Under the pieces are notes generated by a model that worked only from the letters and a program-made list of their open reading frames with translations, did no database searches and was not told where the DNA came from. From NCBI GenBank assembly GCA_016081115.2, contig JABTTQ020002833.1:62001-126000 (forward strand): 64,000 nucleotides of DNA, written 5' to 3'. The stretch is from Rehmannia glutinosa. Taxonomy: Eukaryota; Streptophyta; Magnoliopsida; Lamiales; Orobanchaceae. This document shows positions 1 to 10,345 of this stretch, in pieces. How positions within the stretch are numbered: position 1 is the first letter of the stretch; every line of letters begins with the position of its first letter. Made by a program: the position numbers and the translations under genes.

Positions 1-300
1 TTTGTTTTAACCATCGCGTTCCTCTAACCAACTTCTGGTCTTTCTCCCGAAATTGTGTCCCATTATCCGAAACCAAATCCTTGGCCAAGCATATTGACTA
101 ACTATATTGTTTAGGATGAAATCCATGATGTTCTCTTCAATAATCTTTGCCAAAGGTTCTCGCCTCTACCCATTTGTCAAGTAGTCTAATGCCACTACCA
201 AAAACTTTCTGCGCTTTGATGCCACGGGGAAAGGCCCCACAATGTCGATGCCCCATTTGCCAAATGGGACATGGAGAACTCATTACTCCCAACAATTCAA
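1..300 (-). pseudogene. Tat gypsy integrase catalytic core, partial
   Basis: On the minus strand, around 160-290, the reading is 'GKWGIDIVGPFPVASKRRK' followed by 'FLVVALDYLT'. This is the start of the gypsy integrase core and carries the first catalytic Asp (GID). A stop follows soon after the ALDY segment. Further sequence down to base 1 still resembles integrase but changes frame. The second catalytic Asp and the Glu would lie at or beyond the left edge. The enzyme would insert element DNA into the genome. This copy is broken and incomplete. Confidence 0.8.
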
Positions 301-317
301 CAGTCAATGGATGAGAG

Positions 318-707
318 GGCCATGCCTCGACACTTGTCGCAAGTTCTTACTACCTTCTTCACATCATCCTTCGGGATCGGGCCGAAATACCCGGCTCTTC
401 TCGTCTCTTCGCTAGAAACCTACTTCCCTCATCCGATCCACATACTCCCTCATGAAACTCTTGGAGAACATAAGCTCCTTCGTCCTTGCTCAAACATCTC
501 AAGTATGGCTGAAAAAGCTCTTTTATACAACATCTCCCCTATTATACACAAGAGTTTCTTTAGCGCCCATGCTTGAATCCTTGCATCTTTTCTCTTCTCA
601 TCGGCAGGGATAGCCTTGGCCAAATAGTTGTGAATATCCCTCCTCCAATCAGTTCCTTCATCTAATGACAAAACCTCTTGTCCTAGGACGCATGCGTTAT
701 CCGACAA
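318..707 (-). pseudogene. Tat gypsy integrase N-terminal zinc-binding region
   Basis: An open stretch at 450-707 contains 'DWRRDIHNYLAKAIPAD' and 'MLYKRAFSAIL', the conserved lead-in to the gypsy H2C2 zinc-binding domain ('W..PI..YL...LP', 'LYKRGF'). Further down the minus strand a frame change leads to 'RTCDKCRGMA', whose CxxC (about 330-341) is the second half of the zinc site. Just downstream lies the integrase core. The domain multimerises integrase and helps bind LTR ends. At least one frameshift separates the two halves of the finger. Confidence 0.75.
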
Positions 708-748
708 GATGGTGATCGTCCCTAATCCGCAATCAACGGTATAACTAG

Positions 749-1162
749 CTATCTTGGATAAATGGTTTGCCTTAATGTTTTCCTCCCTAGGAATCGCTCC
801 AACTTAAACAAGGAAGCTGGCTTGGCTAACTCTCCCACTATCCGCACAAATTTTTTCATCATTTCTTCTCTTATCTCAAAATCTCCACTAACCTCGATCG
901 TAACCAACATTGAGTTAGAATAAGCTCTCAAGGATTTGACTCCCAAGTTAACGGCCATCCGCATCCCTCGCATTAGCTCCTCGTATTCAACTTCATTACT
1001 AGAAGCTATGAACCCAAAACTTGCTACATCCAAATCATCCCCCTTAGGGTTGGTCACCACTACACACCGCCCGCATCCCGACGACGAGGAAGATCCATCC
1101 ACATGCAAGAGACATGCCCCTAGCTCAAGCTCGGCTACATCATTTCTCGGGAAGTCCGCCAA
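749..1162 (-). pseudogene. Tat second RNase H domain (aRNH-like)
   Basis: A 137-residue open frame begins 'MADFPRNDVAELELG' and continues 'LLHVDGSSSSSGCGR', then 'FIASSNEVEYEELMRGMRMA'. The DG of 'HVDGSS' and the E of 'NEVEYEEL' match the first two acidic catalytic positions of the extra RNase H that Tat elements carry after their own RT-linked RNase H. A third position in 'LRAYSNSMLV' has Asn where Asp is usual ('SDS'), so catalysis is doubtful. The frame is the longest intact piece of this element. Confidence 0.8.
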
Positions 1163-1500
1163 AGCTTATGCTTTCATTTGTCTGGGGCGATATTCCATAT
1201 CAAATTCTCCCATTTCGATAGCCCATTTAATCATTCTCGCCAAAGTTTGAGTCTATCCATTATTCGCCCTAGCTATAGATTAGTAAGAAATATCACCTTG
1301 TGAGAAAGAAAATACGGTCAAGTTTTCTTGCCACCACCACCAATGCCATCCCTCCTTTTTCTACATCCAAATACCTCACTCGGCTCCTCATCGCAATTTG
1401 CTCATATAATAAATAGGCATCCGCCTACCCCGCTTTATCGCCAAAGTTTTCTTGCACTTAATGCGTTCCATATCAATTACCGCTTTTACTTTTTTGGATT
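1163..1500 (-). pseudogene. Tat RT-linked RNase H / connection fragment
   Basis: Minus-strand translation in shifting frames gives short matches such as 'YYMSK' and 'IKWAIEMGEF'-like text leading into 'MADFPRND' of the next domain. That is the expected order of a gypsy RT RNase H ending in 'KWA.EL.EFD..Y.PR...KAQALADF'. No single frame covers the region. Identity therefore rests on position between RT and the second RNase H plus these scattered motifs. Confidence 0.55.
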
Positions 1501-1505
1501 CACCT

Positions 1506-2060
1506 CTATCCCTCTTTCCGTGACCATATATCCTTAAACTTTCTAGACGACTCCAAAAGAGCACTTAACAGGTTTAACTTCATTCCAAAATTCCTTAGGA
1601 TGACAAATGTCTCCGCCGGATCCGCCACATGGGTTTTGGCTAACTTGCTCTTTACCAACATATCGTTGACATAAACTTCCATATTCCTACCCGGTTGTTT
1701 CCTAAACATCCGGTCCATCAACCTTTAATAGGTTGCTCCGCATTTTTAGACCGAAGGGCATGACCACGTAGCAAAGACGCACGGATGAGGTAATGAAACT
1801 TACCTTCTTCTCGTCCTCCGGCTAGTCGATCGGTGGTACCCAAGTAAGCGTCCATCATATTTAGAAGTTCGTACCCTGCAGTTGAATCACCAACCGGTCT
1901 ATACGGGGTGAGGGTAATGGTCTTTGGGACAAGACTTATTGAGGTCATGAAAATCAATGCACATCCCAGTCTTATCCCTCTTTGGCACTGCATTGTGTTA
2001 GATACCACTCGAAATTGGATCTCCCTAATATGCCATGCCTTTAGTAGTTTATCCACTTTC
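1506..2060 (-). pseudogene. Tat reverse transcriptase, broken
   Basis: Two overlapping frames cover it. The upstream one (1718-2056) holds 'MDKLLKAWHIREIQF' (RT N-terminal block) and 'DSTAGYELLNMMDAYLG', the palm motif with the first catalytic Asp. The downstream one (1506-1721) holds 'MDRMFRKQPGRNMEVYV', then 'NDMLVKSK', matching the gypsy box before and after the active site. The catalytic box reads Y-V-N-D (about 1662-1673) where Y-V-D-D is normal. That single G-to-A change on the minus strand falls in a former CpG, as expected from cytosine deamination, and should kill polymerase activity. Confidence 0.85.
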
Positions 2061-2757
2061 TCATGTATTATCTTGTCCTTATCCCATCCAAACGGACTCT
2101 TTTTCTCGCTTAACTAGGCCTCCGCTCCGGGTCCACATTTAAGTCATGTGTTGCTTGAATCCATTCCTCCCAAGTCTTCCAAACTCCAAGCAACTACATC
2201 CATGTTTTCTATTAAAAATCCCGTGATCTCACCGGGCTAGCCCGCCCTAGTGCGTTCCTATCCTAGTCATTTTACTAGAATCTTCTACTACCACTCTATA
2301 CTCGTACCTTTTCTTTAGGCTTCACACTCATCATGCCGGGCTTTTCCTCTCTTTTTGCTTTACAATTTTGAGGGGGTTGGTCTCCTTTCATTTTCCACTT
2401 CTTTACGCTTTGACTTTTCTTCTCTCCTTTCCTCACTACCTCTATGTAACATTTTCTGCCACCACGGTGATCTCCCAATACTTCCCCACTCCATCTTCCA
2501 TAATGAATTTTAGTTTCATATGGAATGTGGAAACGATAGCTTGGAACGCATTAAGTGCGGTGTCTACCAATAATGACATTATAGGTAGAATATGAATCGA
2601 CTTAAGAAAACTAACCATTTGTGTTTTATGACGCGCTTGCTCTCCCATGGTGACGGTAAGGTCACCGTCCGGCTGGCTTAACTACTCCCCCGGTTTGAAC
2701 AGTGGAGGCAGTGTGTCCACCTGGCTTTACCCCATTTCGAGTCCCATCCTCGGATAA
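2061..2757 (-). pseudogene. Tat protease-RT linker region
   Basis: The frame at 2442-2648 reads 'ALNAFQAIVSTFHMKLKF', then 'IMEDGVGKYWE'. Plant Tat elements have 'GRP.LN...A..S..HL..KFP...G.GE..GDQ' between protease and RT. A shifted frame at 2296-2478 continues with 'GDHRGGRKCYIEVVRKG', the 'GDQ..AR.CY' part. The region links the two enzymes in the polyprotein. Frames are broken in several places. Confidence 0.7.
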
Positions 2758-2988
2758 TTAAGCTTCATAGAATAGCACATTGACCGAGCTACCCGTATCT
2801 ACCATGATTCGAGCTACCTCAAAGTTAGCTATGGCGGTTGTGATGACTAGAGCGTCATTGTGCGCGAGGGCTACACCCCTCCGATCCTCCGCCCCAAATG
2901 ATATCCGTGGGCTCCTCCATGCCCCTACTTCCATGAACGGTTGGACCTCCACCGGCGTGCACTTTTCGCGCTCTATTGGAATCCCCAT
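2758..2988 (-). pseudogene. Tat aspartic protease (retropepsin) domain
   Basis: The open stretch includes 'AHNDALVITTAIANFEVARI', then 'MVDTGSSVNVLF'. The triad DTGSS (about 2787-2801) is the retropepsin active site, intact here, and 'HNDALV' is the conserved lead-in in Tat elements. The retropepsin works as a homodimer to cut the gag-pol polyprotein. The sequence loses frame after 'LFYEA', so only the N-terminal half of the fold is readable. The frame upstream ends at a gag-side shift near 2990. Confidence 0.85.
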
Positions 2989-3099
2989 CCGTAGGTCCTC
3001 CTACTATCATATTTATTGTCCCTATTGAGGAGGTGATCTTCCATGCCCGTTCAGCGTTCCCCCTGCTCCCCCTCCTCTTCATGGGAGTGATGATTCTTG

Positions 3100-4130
3100 T
3101 TAGCCCTGCATTACTAGCCTACACTGGTCTATCTTGACCCAACTAGCCAACCATATTTTCTTAACTATTCCCTCTATATCATCATTTAGGTGTCGGCATT
3201 CCTCCATGGTAATGCCCAAAATCATTATGGAATTCATAGAAAAACTTTGACTTAGGCCTAGGCAGACTTTGCAAAATAGTTCGCTGGCCACTTTAGGTCT
3301 TTATTTCTCGATGTCGCCATCCGCACTGTGCCCTAGAGGCCACCGGGGTGTGTATAATCGGGGCTCGCCCGATCTAGGGACCGATCTTGGCCTTCGCTCC
3401 CGCTCTCAAAATTGTTTTGGTCCTTCCTCCTGGTGCATCTCGGTCATCTCCTTCCTTTTATCCCGATTTTTCTCATTTTTTCGCTTTGCGCCTCCTCCGA
3501 TTAACGTATTTCTAGGCCCTAGCCAATGTGTCATCGAAATCCCTTGTTGGCCTCTTGGCTAGGGACTTAAAGAAATCTCCTTCCTTCAACTACTAGGTAA
3601 GCGCTAGTTAAGATCTCCGATTCACGGAGGGCACCTCCAATGCCACCATTGTAAACTTCTTAACGTAATCCATCAAAGGTTCGCCCCGACCGCTTCACCC
3701 CGAAAAGTGTCAAAGATGTCTTTTAGTGCTTCCTTGAGCTAGCGAATCGGTGCAAAAATCTTTGAGCTAAACTCTCCAAAGGACCCGATGGAATCCGAGG
3801 CAGTAACCGACTAAACCATTACTGAGCCGATCTGAGATAAAGTAGTAAAGAACATTCGCACTTCACTCCGTCCGAGTACCTATGCAAGAGGATCTGAATT
3901 CTCAAATCTACACAAATGCTCATATGGGGATCGTCCTTTCATGCTCATAAGTCAAAGAGCGGAAACCCCCGGCAACTCATCCGCCATCATCTGCGCCCTA
4001 AAAGGGATTCCCCTTCTCACCACCTCCTTGCCTCGACATCCTTTGTTTTAACTCACTTATTTCTTTAAGAATTTCTTCCCATTTTTCCGCCATCACATTC
4101 TCTCGCACTCGAGGACCACCCTTTCGGGTG
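3100..4130 (-). pseudogene. Tat gag region, degenerate
   Basis: Minus-strand translation of about 3640-3950 gives 'PYEHLCRFENSDPLA' and 'MFFTTLSQ', matching the plant gypsy gag core ('H...F......D...CR.F..TLSG.A..WF..LP'). Closer to the protease, 3100-3291 contains 'EECRHLNDDIEGIVKK', the usual text after a gag knuckle ('HTTEEC..LK.EIE.LI'). Stops and frameshifts occur throughout. Gag would form the capsid that packages element RNA. The N-terminus is not resolvable. Confidence 0.7.
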
Positions 4131-4439
4131 ATTGAGTGGCTCACCCAAGGGATGGCCCAAGCATATCTCCCTACGCCTAGCTTCTCGAAAAATGCTAGAG
4201 ATTAGATCGCCGGTGACCCCTTGTGAATGTAACATTTCTCCAAATGAACTCCTCGCTCAAGTTTATTCTTGGAAATCGGTTCGTGAAGGACCCAAGGATG
4301 ACACCAAAGAACATTGAGCAATGACCCATCCAGCGTACCATCTAGAATACCGGTGTTTTCACCACTCCTCCGGGGTAATCATAGCCTCCTTACCCCTTGA
4401 TCCGCACTCCACTCATACTCACGCCTCGAACTCGATTTT

Positions 4440-4457
4440 CCCACGAGACGGGCGCCA
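4440..4457 (-). other. Primer-binding site of the Tat element
   Basis: On the minus strand this reads TGGCGCCCGTCTCGTGGG. Plant Tat elements usually carry TGGCGCCGTCTGTGGG at this position, directly inside the 5' LTR. It lies upstream of gag in the right orientation. Only a few bases of possible LTR end (ACGCATCA) remain beyond it before sequence of another family begins. Confidence 0.6.
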
Positions 4458-4469
4458 CTTGATGCGTCC

Positions 4470-5703
4470 CGGATAAAACCAAGTTCCAAAGAACGACAAA
4501 GGGACCACATGTTTAGGATGGATCAATCGCATGAGCATGAAATGGAGTTGCTTAAGTCTCAAAGACAAATTAGAAATTCGAGAATGGAGGCCAACGTTGA
4601 ACAACAATGGATAAAGGTGCTCCAGATCGAGATAAAGTTGATGGCGATTGAGACCATGGCCTTAAGATCAAAATTTAGAATAGCATACTCCAAGACTCAT
4701 GACAAGCATGACTCTACAAATAACAAGATTGATATACTCCTCATTGGAATATTCCCTAACTTAGCTCTACCCCTTGGTGATGATGCCAAAAAGGGGGAAG
4801 AGAAAATGAAAGAAGGCAAAGAAATGAGTAATAAGGAAGGAGAAAAAGGGGAAGCAAGCAAGGTGGAAGGCGGTTTAATGAAGAAGCCACCCTTGAAAAT
4901 CATGTTTGATAAGACCCCACAACAGAGTGAAGTAATGACCTCAATTCTCAAAGAAACTACCGAAAGAGTCGGCCGTGGAAGAGAAAATCGAAATGGCAAA
5001 AAATCAAGAAAAGCAATAGAATTTGAATTCAACAAGGTAGGGAGAAGCACTCCGAGAGGATTAAAAATATTAAAGCAAGGTTCGAAAACCCCGGTTGGGT
5101 TATTAAAAGATTCCCGATTGTAAGACCCCTCGAGAAATCATGATTCGGATGCGAGGATCTCGAACCCGCATCTCTAGAGGAGTTTCAAAGTCTAGTGTTG
5201 AAGGATACTTCAAGAAGATGACTCTACCACACGGGCGTGGGATTTGGGAGAAAGGACTCGACTTATGAAAATCAGCTGAGATGTAGCAGAGTTCGAGCAG
5301 CCAGTAGACTGAGAAGACTCCTATACAGTACACTCCTAGAGGAAGAGCTGAGTCTTATCGAGGAAAGGGAAGGTTTGGAAGTGGTGGAAGAGGTAGAGGT
5401 ACTTCACCACAGCCAAGACCTAAAGATATAAGGTATGTTTATCCACATAACAAGGAAATCAACTATTGGGTTGGGTTCGACACTCTTGCAAATCGGGAAG
5501 TGGAGCGCAAGAATGAGGAGACTAGAAGAAGACAAGAGGCCGAGAGCGAGAGAGCTAATCAAGAGTGGAAAAAAGGCGGAAGGGAATACCTGCCGCTAAA
5601 AGAGCTTATGAAAGGAAGAAAAGAGAGAGAGTTGAACAAGATGAGAGAAGAAGGAAGCAACCGAGGCGTTGAAGATGGTGAAACCCCAGTGTATTTTACT
5701 TAA
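4470..5703 (+). pseudogene. Family A' 3' extra ('env-like') ORF, C-terminal part
   Basis: A 204-residue open frame (4509-5123) has a helical, charged N-terminal part and then 'LGDDAKKGEEKMKEGKEM', a lysine/glutamate-rich stretch. After a frameshift near 5120-5300 a second frame carries 'GRFGSGGRGRGTSPQPRPKD' and a strongly basic coiled tail, ending at a TAA at 5701-5703. The 'DDAKKGE' motif and its surroundings recur at about 9317 and 32315, always between RNase H and a 3' LTR. The position, not similarity to any envelope, suggests the extra ORF known from SIRE-type copia elements. No signal peptide or membrane segment is visible here. Function unknown. Confidence 0.6.
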
Positions 5704-5966
5704 TGTAAATACAAAAGTTGTAAGTACTCTTGTGATATCATATTGCTCGATTCTTGTTGTACTTTAGATTTACAATAAGCTCGATACAATTGTAATAGAT
5801 AGTATAGCTACGATGCAGGTGTATCGGGTATACTTTGTAACTTGACTTTGTAAAGTGCGTTTGTAAAGTACAAGAATGATATGATCAATAAAATTGACAT
5901 ATTCTACACATACATTGTTTGTTCTTGACCCTTACTTTATTATATTTATTTAAGTTTTGGCATCAT
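5704..5966 (+). other. Untranslated 3' stretch of family A'
   Basis: AT-rich DNA between the extra ORF stop and the PPT. It is shared in recognisable form with 11250-11450, including 'GTAAGTACTC' and 'CAATAAAA.TGACATATTC'. It has no reading frame of note and forms the 3' untranslated segment of the element. Confidence 0.6.
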
Positions 5967-5980
5967 CAAAAGGAGGAAAT
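5966..5980 (+). other. Polypurine tract before family A' LTR
   Basis: Reads CAAAAGGAGGAAAT immediately before the LTR start TGTTAGGAAA, preceded by 'GGCATCAT'. This matches the usual SIRE-type context 'CATCATCAAAAAGGGG'. The tract would prime plus-strand DNA synthesis. Confidence 0.75.
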
Positions 5981-7462
5981 TGTTAGGAAAATTTATGTTT
6001 AGATTTTGATGATACCATGCAAAACTTAGAATAGGAAGTTGGTACCCCATTTTCTTTGTAACTCAACTTGTAATAGATAGGAATGCATGAGGTGAGTTGG
6101 AGTTAGCTAAGTTGAAGATTACAAGAGTGGATCAAGATTGAAGAGAAGACCCAACGTGTGTGTCGGTTGTGTGAAGCCAAGTGAAGAATCGGTCAAGTGA
6201 TAGATAAGATGTCTCGATCGGAGTGAAGCTAAGTTATTCCAAAATGATTGGAATAAGGGTTTGCGAGTGAGACAAAACTTGAAAAAAGCGATATAGATCC
6301 ATTGTCAACACAAGTCAAGGCTTTCTTTGAAATAGGCATGTGTCGATCGCCAAAGAATAAAGTTGTTTTTCTTGAAAGAGTGCGAAAAGCAAGGAACCAA
6401 TAGGATGAACTCGAAAACCTACGAGAGACAAGGAAAGGCTACAGAGCATTAAAATCATGTTACGATCCTCATTAATGTTGCAAGGACAAAACATGCCAAC
6501 AACCTACGAGTGGGATTTGAAATATATATCTATCTATCTGCATTCAATGGACATAATTTTGAATTTTCAATATAAAAGGTTGAGGAAGCAAGTGAGAGAA
6601 AAAACCAAGTTTATTACAAGCATTCAAGCAAACCCGCAAATGCTCTCAAGCTTTTAATGTATTCCCAAGCCTAAAATCAAAGGAACTCAATCCAACACAC
6701 TCGGTGAAGGAAAGAATACTTCATCAAGTTGAAGAGGAAACTGTTTGAAGAACAAAAGGATCTACTCTCCAAGGTTGAAGGAGAAGTAGTAAGGTTCAAT
6801 TTCGAACCGAGAAGCTTTGGGCTCGTTGGAAGGTCGTGGTGATCAATTCCAAGAGTTCGAGGGAGCTAAAGTAGCAAGACATCCTGTTTGTGAAGAAGTC
6901 GAGTCCCGGGGCGCCGGCCTATGTGATAGAAGCGAGGCTTCGGTTGTTAATCGCTTTGTAACCGGATCCGCTACTTAGTGGATTCCTCCAGGAGTTGGAG
7001 AGGAGTGGATTAGAGGAATTACCCCATCTTGAACCACTATAAAAATTACTAGTGTCATATTTACTTACAACAATTTAATTTCTTGCAATTTATTTATATC
7101 TGTTTGCTAAGTTATAATTGCTAAACTCAACTGATAAAAACCTTTGCTAAAAACAAGTGTTGAAAACAATTTAAAATATTAAAGGGTGAAAAGTCTTCCA
7201 CTAAACAAAAACCTAATCAATCAGCTGTGAATTTAAGTGTTAGTCGATCCCGGTGAGTTATACTATCAACACTACTCGGTCAGTCTCTGTTGAGTGGATA
7301 ACTTTACTAAAGTAAGCCAACCTAGTTGTCCCTCAAGGACTTAGGCTGATTTGAGTTAACTCGAAAATATTTAAAAGGACTAAATCGGAAAATTTGGTAA
7401 GGTTCATTCAACCCCCACTCCCCACCCCTTCTAAATCTAACTCTCATCCCTTGGGACCTACA
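5981..7462 (+). repeat. Family A' LTR 1 (about 1.48 kb)
   Basis: Starts TGTTAGGAAA right after a PPT and ends 'CTTGGGACCTACA', matching the ends of the other family A/A' LTRs (start TGTTGGGAAA, end GGGACCTACA). A TATA box lies at 6571-6579. Near the 3' end are the family motifs 'GGATTCCTCC' and 'GAATTACCCCATCTTGAACC'. What follows at 7463 is not a PBS but the middle of the extra ORF, so everything from PBS through pol has been deleted next to this LTR. Confidence 0.85.
6571..6579 (+). promoter_or_regulatory. TATA box in family A' LTR 1
   Basis: TATAAAAGG, the same word and same relative place as in family-A LTRs at 22287 and 33445. It would position transcription of element RNA about 30 bp downstream. 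Confidence 0.7.
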
Positions 7463-9849
7463 AGGCTGAGTTGCAACAAGCACTTAAGGAGTCCAAAGTG
7501 ATGCATGAGCAATCATTTCATAGGGGTCAGGAGAATCTTCTAGCCAAATTTCTCCAACCCCGATATTCTTGAAACCGTGGGGCGGATCGCGAAACAACCT
7601 CACCACTCACTCGGAAGGACCAACCAGGGAAATTGGCAATGAAGTTAGGGATGAAGATATAATGGGCAACCTCTTAGCCAAGCCCTGTGAAAGTTGTTGA
7701 GACAAGCGCCCGGATGATCGACAACTCAAAGGGAACAACCGAGTCTCATGTGTCGATTGGCCCCGCTACTCGTGATTGTGGTGCGCACTCTGTGGGGAAA
7801 CCGAACACACCACGGCCCGGGTTGGAGGAGGTTGTTGGAGACTTAAACAAATTGAAGTTAGGAGGCGAAGGTGAATCCCACAAAGAATAGCATAGTGGGA
7901 TTGACTATGCTTTGATGGTTAAGATGTCTCAATTTGTGAGATTCCAAGTGCACTCGCTGCGAGCCGAGGACGCCATTTCTTGAAACAAATTGAAGCATAG
8001 GATGGACAAGAGAACAAGTCATGAAAGTGCAATCCAAGAGATTGAGACCTCGAAGGATGCCACCATCGAATACCCTAATGCATTTAAGTTTGTAGAAGGG
8101 ATTGTTGAAGGCTTTGCGTGCGGTTGAGACTGGCTGCTAAGGTTGTTGAAGGCCCCAGGAGGTTGAGACTTCCAAGGGTGTATTCGAGAAAGAAAAATTG
8201 CCGTTCCACCTATGCCAACATGAGAATCCCCTTAAATGGAAGAGATATGTGCGTTGCATGACTCGATGATAATGTGGCAATAGAGTTTCTTGACTCGGAC
8301 AATGAAGCCGAAGTCAACCCCTAATGACCAAGCTATAGAGGAACAAGTGGCAAAATTGAAAGAGTCATGTGAGAAAGCTACCTTGTCTCGGTTTATCTTG
8401 GTTGATGGACCATCCCTATTGGTTCCATTACCGATCCGTGATGTTGCTAAGGCGACTAAGGCTTCAAAACTCAAAAGAAAGCAACAACTAGAGCCAACAA
8501 AGTCTGTTGAGACAAGCGAGGCCGATCGGCTCAAGAGCTCCCACAATCGCGTCGCCATTGAAGCTCACATAGCTGAGGCAGAAAGATCTGGAAGCCAGGG
8601 GAATGAAGGAAAGGCTCCCGAAGGAGGAGTGGGAGAAATCCCTAAGTCCCTAGTGGCCTATTCAAAGATTACTTTCCATTTGTTGAGGAAGTCCCATTTG
8701 GAGAGAATATCCAAGAACGTGCATTATTCGGTGAATATAGATCTAGAAGAATTCCAAGCTCCGATAATTTACGAGTGGTACCATTTGGATTCGACTTTGA
8801 CGTGTTACCAAAGGATTAGACACGAGGCGGTGACTTTAGAAAAGCCTTCAAGGTTATGTGCGCTAAAACGAAAGCAATGGAGAGAAGCTTTCCGCACTCA
8901 ATCCAATGACTTGATAACCACGATGCAATGATTTTAGGCGATATCTCGAAGAGCTATCCTACGAATGGTCGAGAATGGGCGATGCAAATAAAGGCACTAA
9001 GAAGAGACCAATTGAACTACTTCAAATCACTCTTCACAAAACTTGTGATTTGGTGTGGTGATCAAGCTCTATTCAGCAGAGACAAGTGACAACATCACAG
9101 ATGGAAGCCACACACAAGATCGACATGGAGCGAGATAAGATCGCAATATAAATAGGATCTTCAAAACATAGAAAGCACTCTGTGAGTGAGATGATGCAAA
9201 TGAGCACTGAGAGATGAATATTCTTTGATTAGAACATAGAGCGACTCACTTAGTCACCCATGAGAAGATCGACTGTCTCTTGACACACTCCTCAAACTTC
9301 TCTAGTGGGTATTGATGATGCCAAAAAGGGGGAAAATAAAAGTGTGAGTAAGGGGAAAGAACCATTCAAGAAGATCCCCAACCCCTTGAAGATTGTGTTG
9401 AATAAATCACAACTTGGCTCAGCTACCAGCTTTCTCCACTCTCAGCTGCCACAGGACATGTCAGCTGATGCAAAAGCTGACATAGCCTTTCAGAGGATAA
9501 GAGCTGCAATCAAGGCTGAATTCGCGAAGTTCATCGCTGACAGATGGTCGCATAGAAGGATTGAAATCCAAGTTTCAAGGTCCCCACAGGTTGCTCCCAG
9601 ATTCTCCGGTGTGAAAATCCCGAAGGACCCGCTCCGGATGCAGTGGTCCGAGCAAGGTCGATTGAAGAATTTGCAATGCTCAAAATCGAAAGATTCTTCA
9701 AGGGAATTAATCTTTCAAATGCATGAGATTTGTCTTGGGAAAGAGGGTTAGATTTTGTTAAGTTGACCGAGAAGCGAAAGAAAGAGGCTCTTGCCAAGAC
9801 ACTCCCGAGGAGGAGCGACTGAATAGGCAGAGGCACTCAACCAAGAAGG
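7463..9849 (+). pseudogene. Family A' extra ('env-like') ORF, second copy, first part
   Basis: Starts abruptly after LTR 1 with 'ELQQALKES', matching 'DIQQAMRES' of the family-A extra ORF at about 62760. The best frame is 8290-8931 (213 residues): charged and helical, with 'SLVAYSKITFHLLRKSHLE' near the middle. A later frame (9305-9751) begins 'IDDAKKGENKSVSKGK' and becomes Arg/Lys-rich. Several stops separate these frames. The ORF is interrupted at 9850 by a solo LTR and resumes at 11000. There is no domain I recognise. Membership in the same family as the first copy is clear from the DDAKKGE motif and gene order. Confidence 0.6.
9845..9849. other. Target-site duplication GAAGG, left copy
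   Basis: GAAGG here and again at 10995-10999, flanking the solo LTR exactly. Five bases is the usual duplication for LTR retrotransposons. Confidence 0.75.
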
Positions 9850-10094
9850 TAACATCCAAGTGGTTATTAAAATCTAGAGGGGGTGAATAGATTTTCCCGA
9901 TTTATCGATTTACGCCCCTTTTTAAATATGTAGAAGATGAAGAAATAGAAGTGCAAAAATTAAATCAACACATGATGATTTATTGAGCGACAACCCACCT
10001 AGAGCCTAATGCTCTACCACCCGGTATGTCCGAATGGGTTTTGAAAAGGGAAAAAGTTTATTAATAGATACCAAACTGTTACAACCATTACCTT

Positions 10095-10177
10095 GAAGAG
10101 TACCACACTCTTCTTACAACACCAACTTATAAGAGCACCAAACTCTTATCACCATTTTGAAGAGCACCAAACTCTTC
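10095..10177 (-). repeat. Hairpin array in family-B solo LTR (3 units)
   Basis: 10095-10113 is GAAGAGT-ACCAC-ACTCTTC (7-bp stem). 10129-10149 is ATAAGAG-CACCAAA-CTCTTAT (7-bp stem). 10159-10177 is GAAGAG-CACCAAA-CTCTTC. Stems differ but each is self-complementary, and the loop keeps ACCA. The array lies downstream of the minus-strand TATA box, so the RNA form has GUGGU-type loops. Confidence 0.75.
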
Positions 10178-10333
10178 AACACCTAATAATCAATCAAGTG
10201 TGTTCTTACCATAATCAAGATTACACTTTGTATGAAAATATTACAACTCAAAAGTGCAAGTGTAATCAAGAAAGAAAGCCTATCAATCTAGATTACACTT
10301 TGAAGTGTTGTATTTGATCCTTCAATTTCTTCA

Positions 10334-10345
10334 TCTATTTATAGG
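10334..10345 (-). promoter_or_regulatory. TATA box of family-B solo LTR
   Basis: The minus strand reads CCTATAAATAGA here, in the same place as the TATA boxes of the other family-B LTRs (17245, 55682, 61833). Confidence 0.65.

Larger units (their letters stand above)
1..4457 (-). mobile_element. Ty3/gypsy Tat-type retrotransposon, degenerate, truncated at left edge
   Basis: Read on the minus strand, the order is PBS, gag, protease, PR-RT linker, RT, RNase H, second RNase H, zinc-binding domain, integrase core. This is the gypsy order, with RT before integrase. A second RNase H beginning with 'LHVDGSS' is a trait of the plant Tat lineage (Retand/Ogre relatives). Frames change repeatedly and stops are frequent, so it cannot make its own proteins. 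The integrase runs off the start of the window. The 5' end stops just beyond the PBS at about 4457, where an unrelated copia sequence begins, so the 5' LTR has been lost. Tat membership is inferred from motifs, not from a tree. Confidence 0.85.

Noticed and set aside
4697..5050. 117-residue minus-strand frame rich in Leu and Ser, looking like a membrane protein
   Set aside because: It is the antisense shadow of the Lys/Glu-rich extra ORF on the plus strand; antisense of Lys/Glu codons gives Phe/Leu/Ser.
8290..8931. 213-residue open frame as a host gene
   Set aside because: It lies between two LTRs of one family, lacks a recognisable domain, and is collinear in position with the extra ORF of family A and A'.
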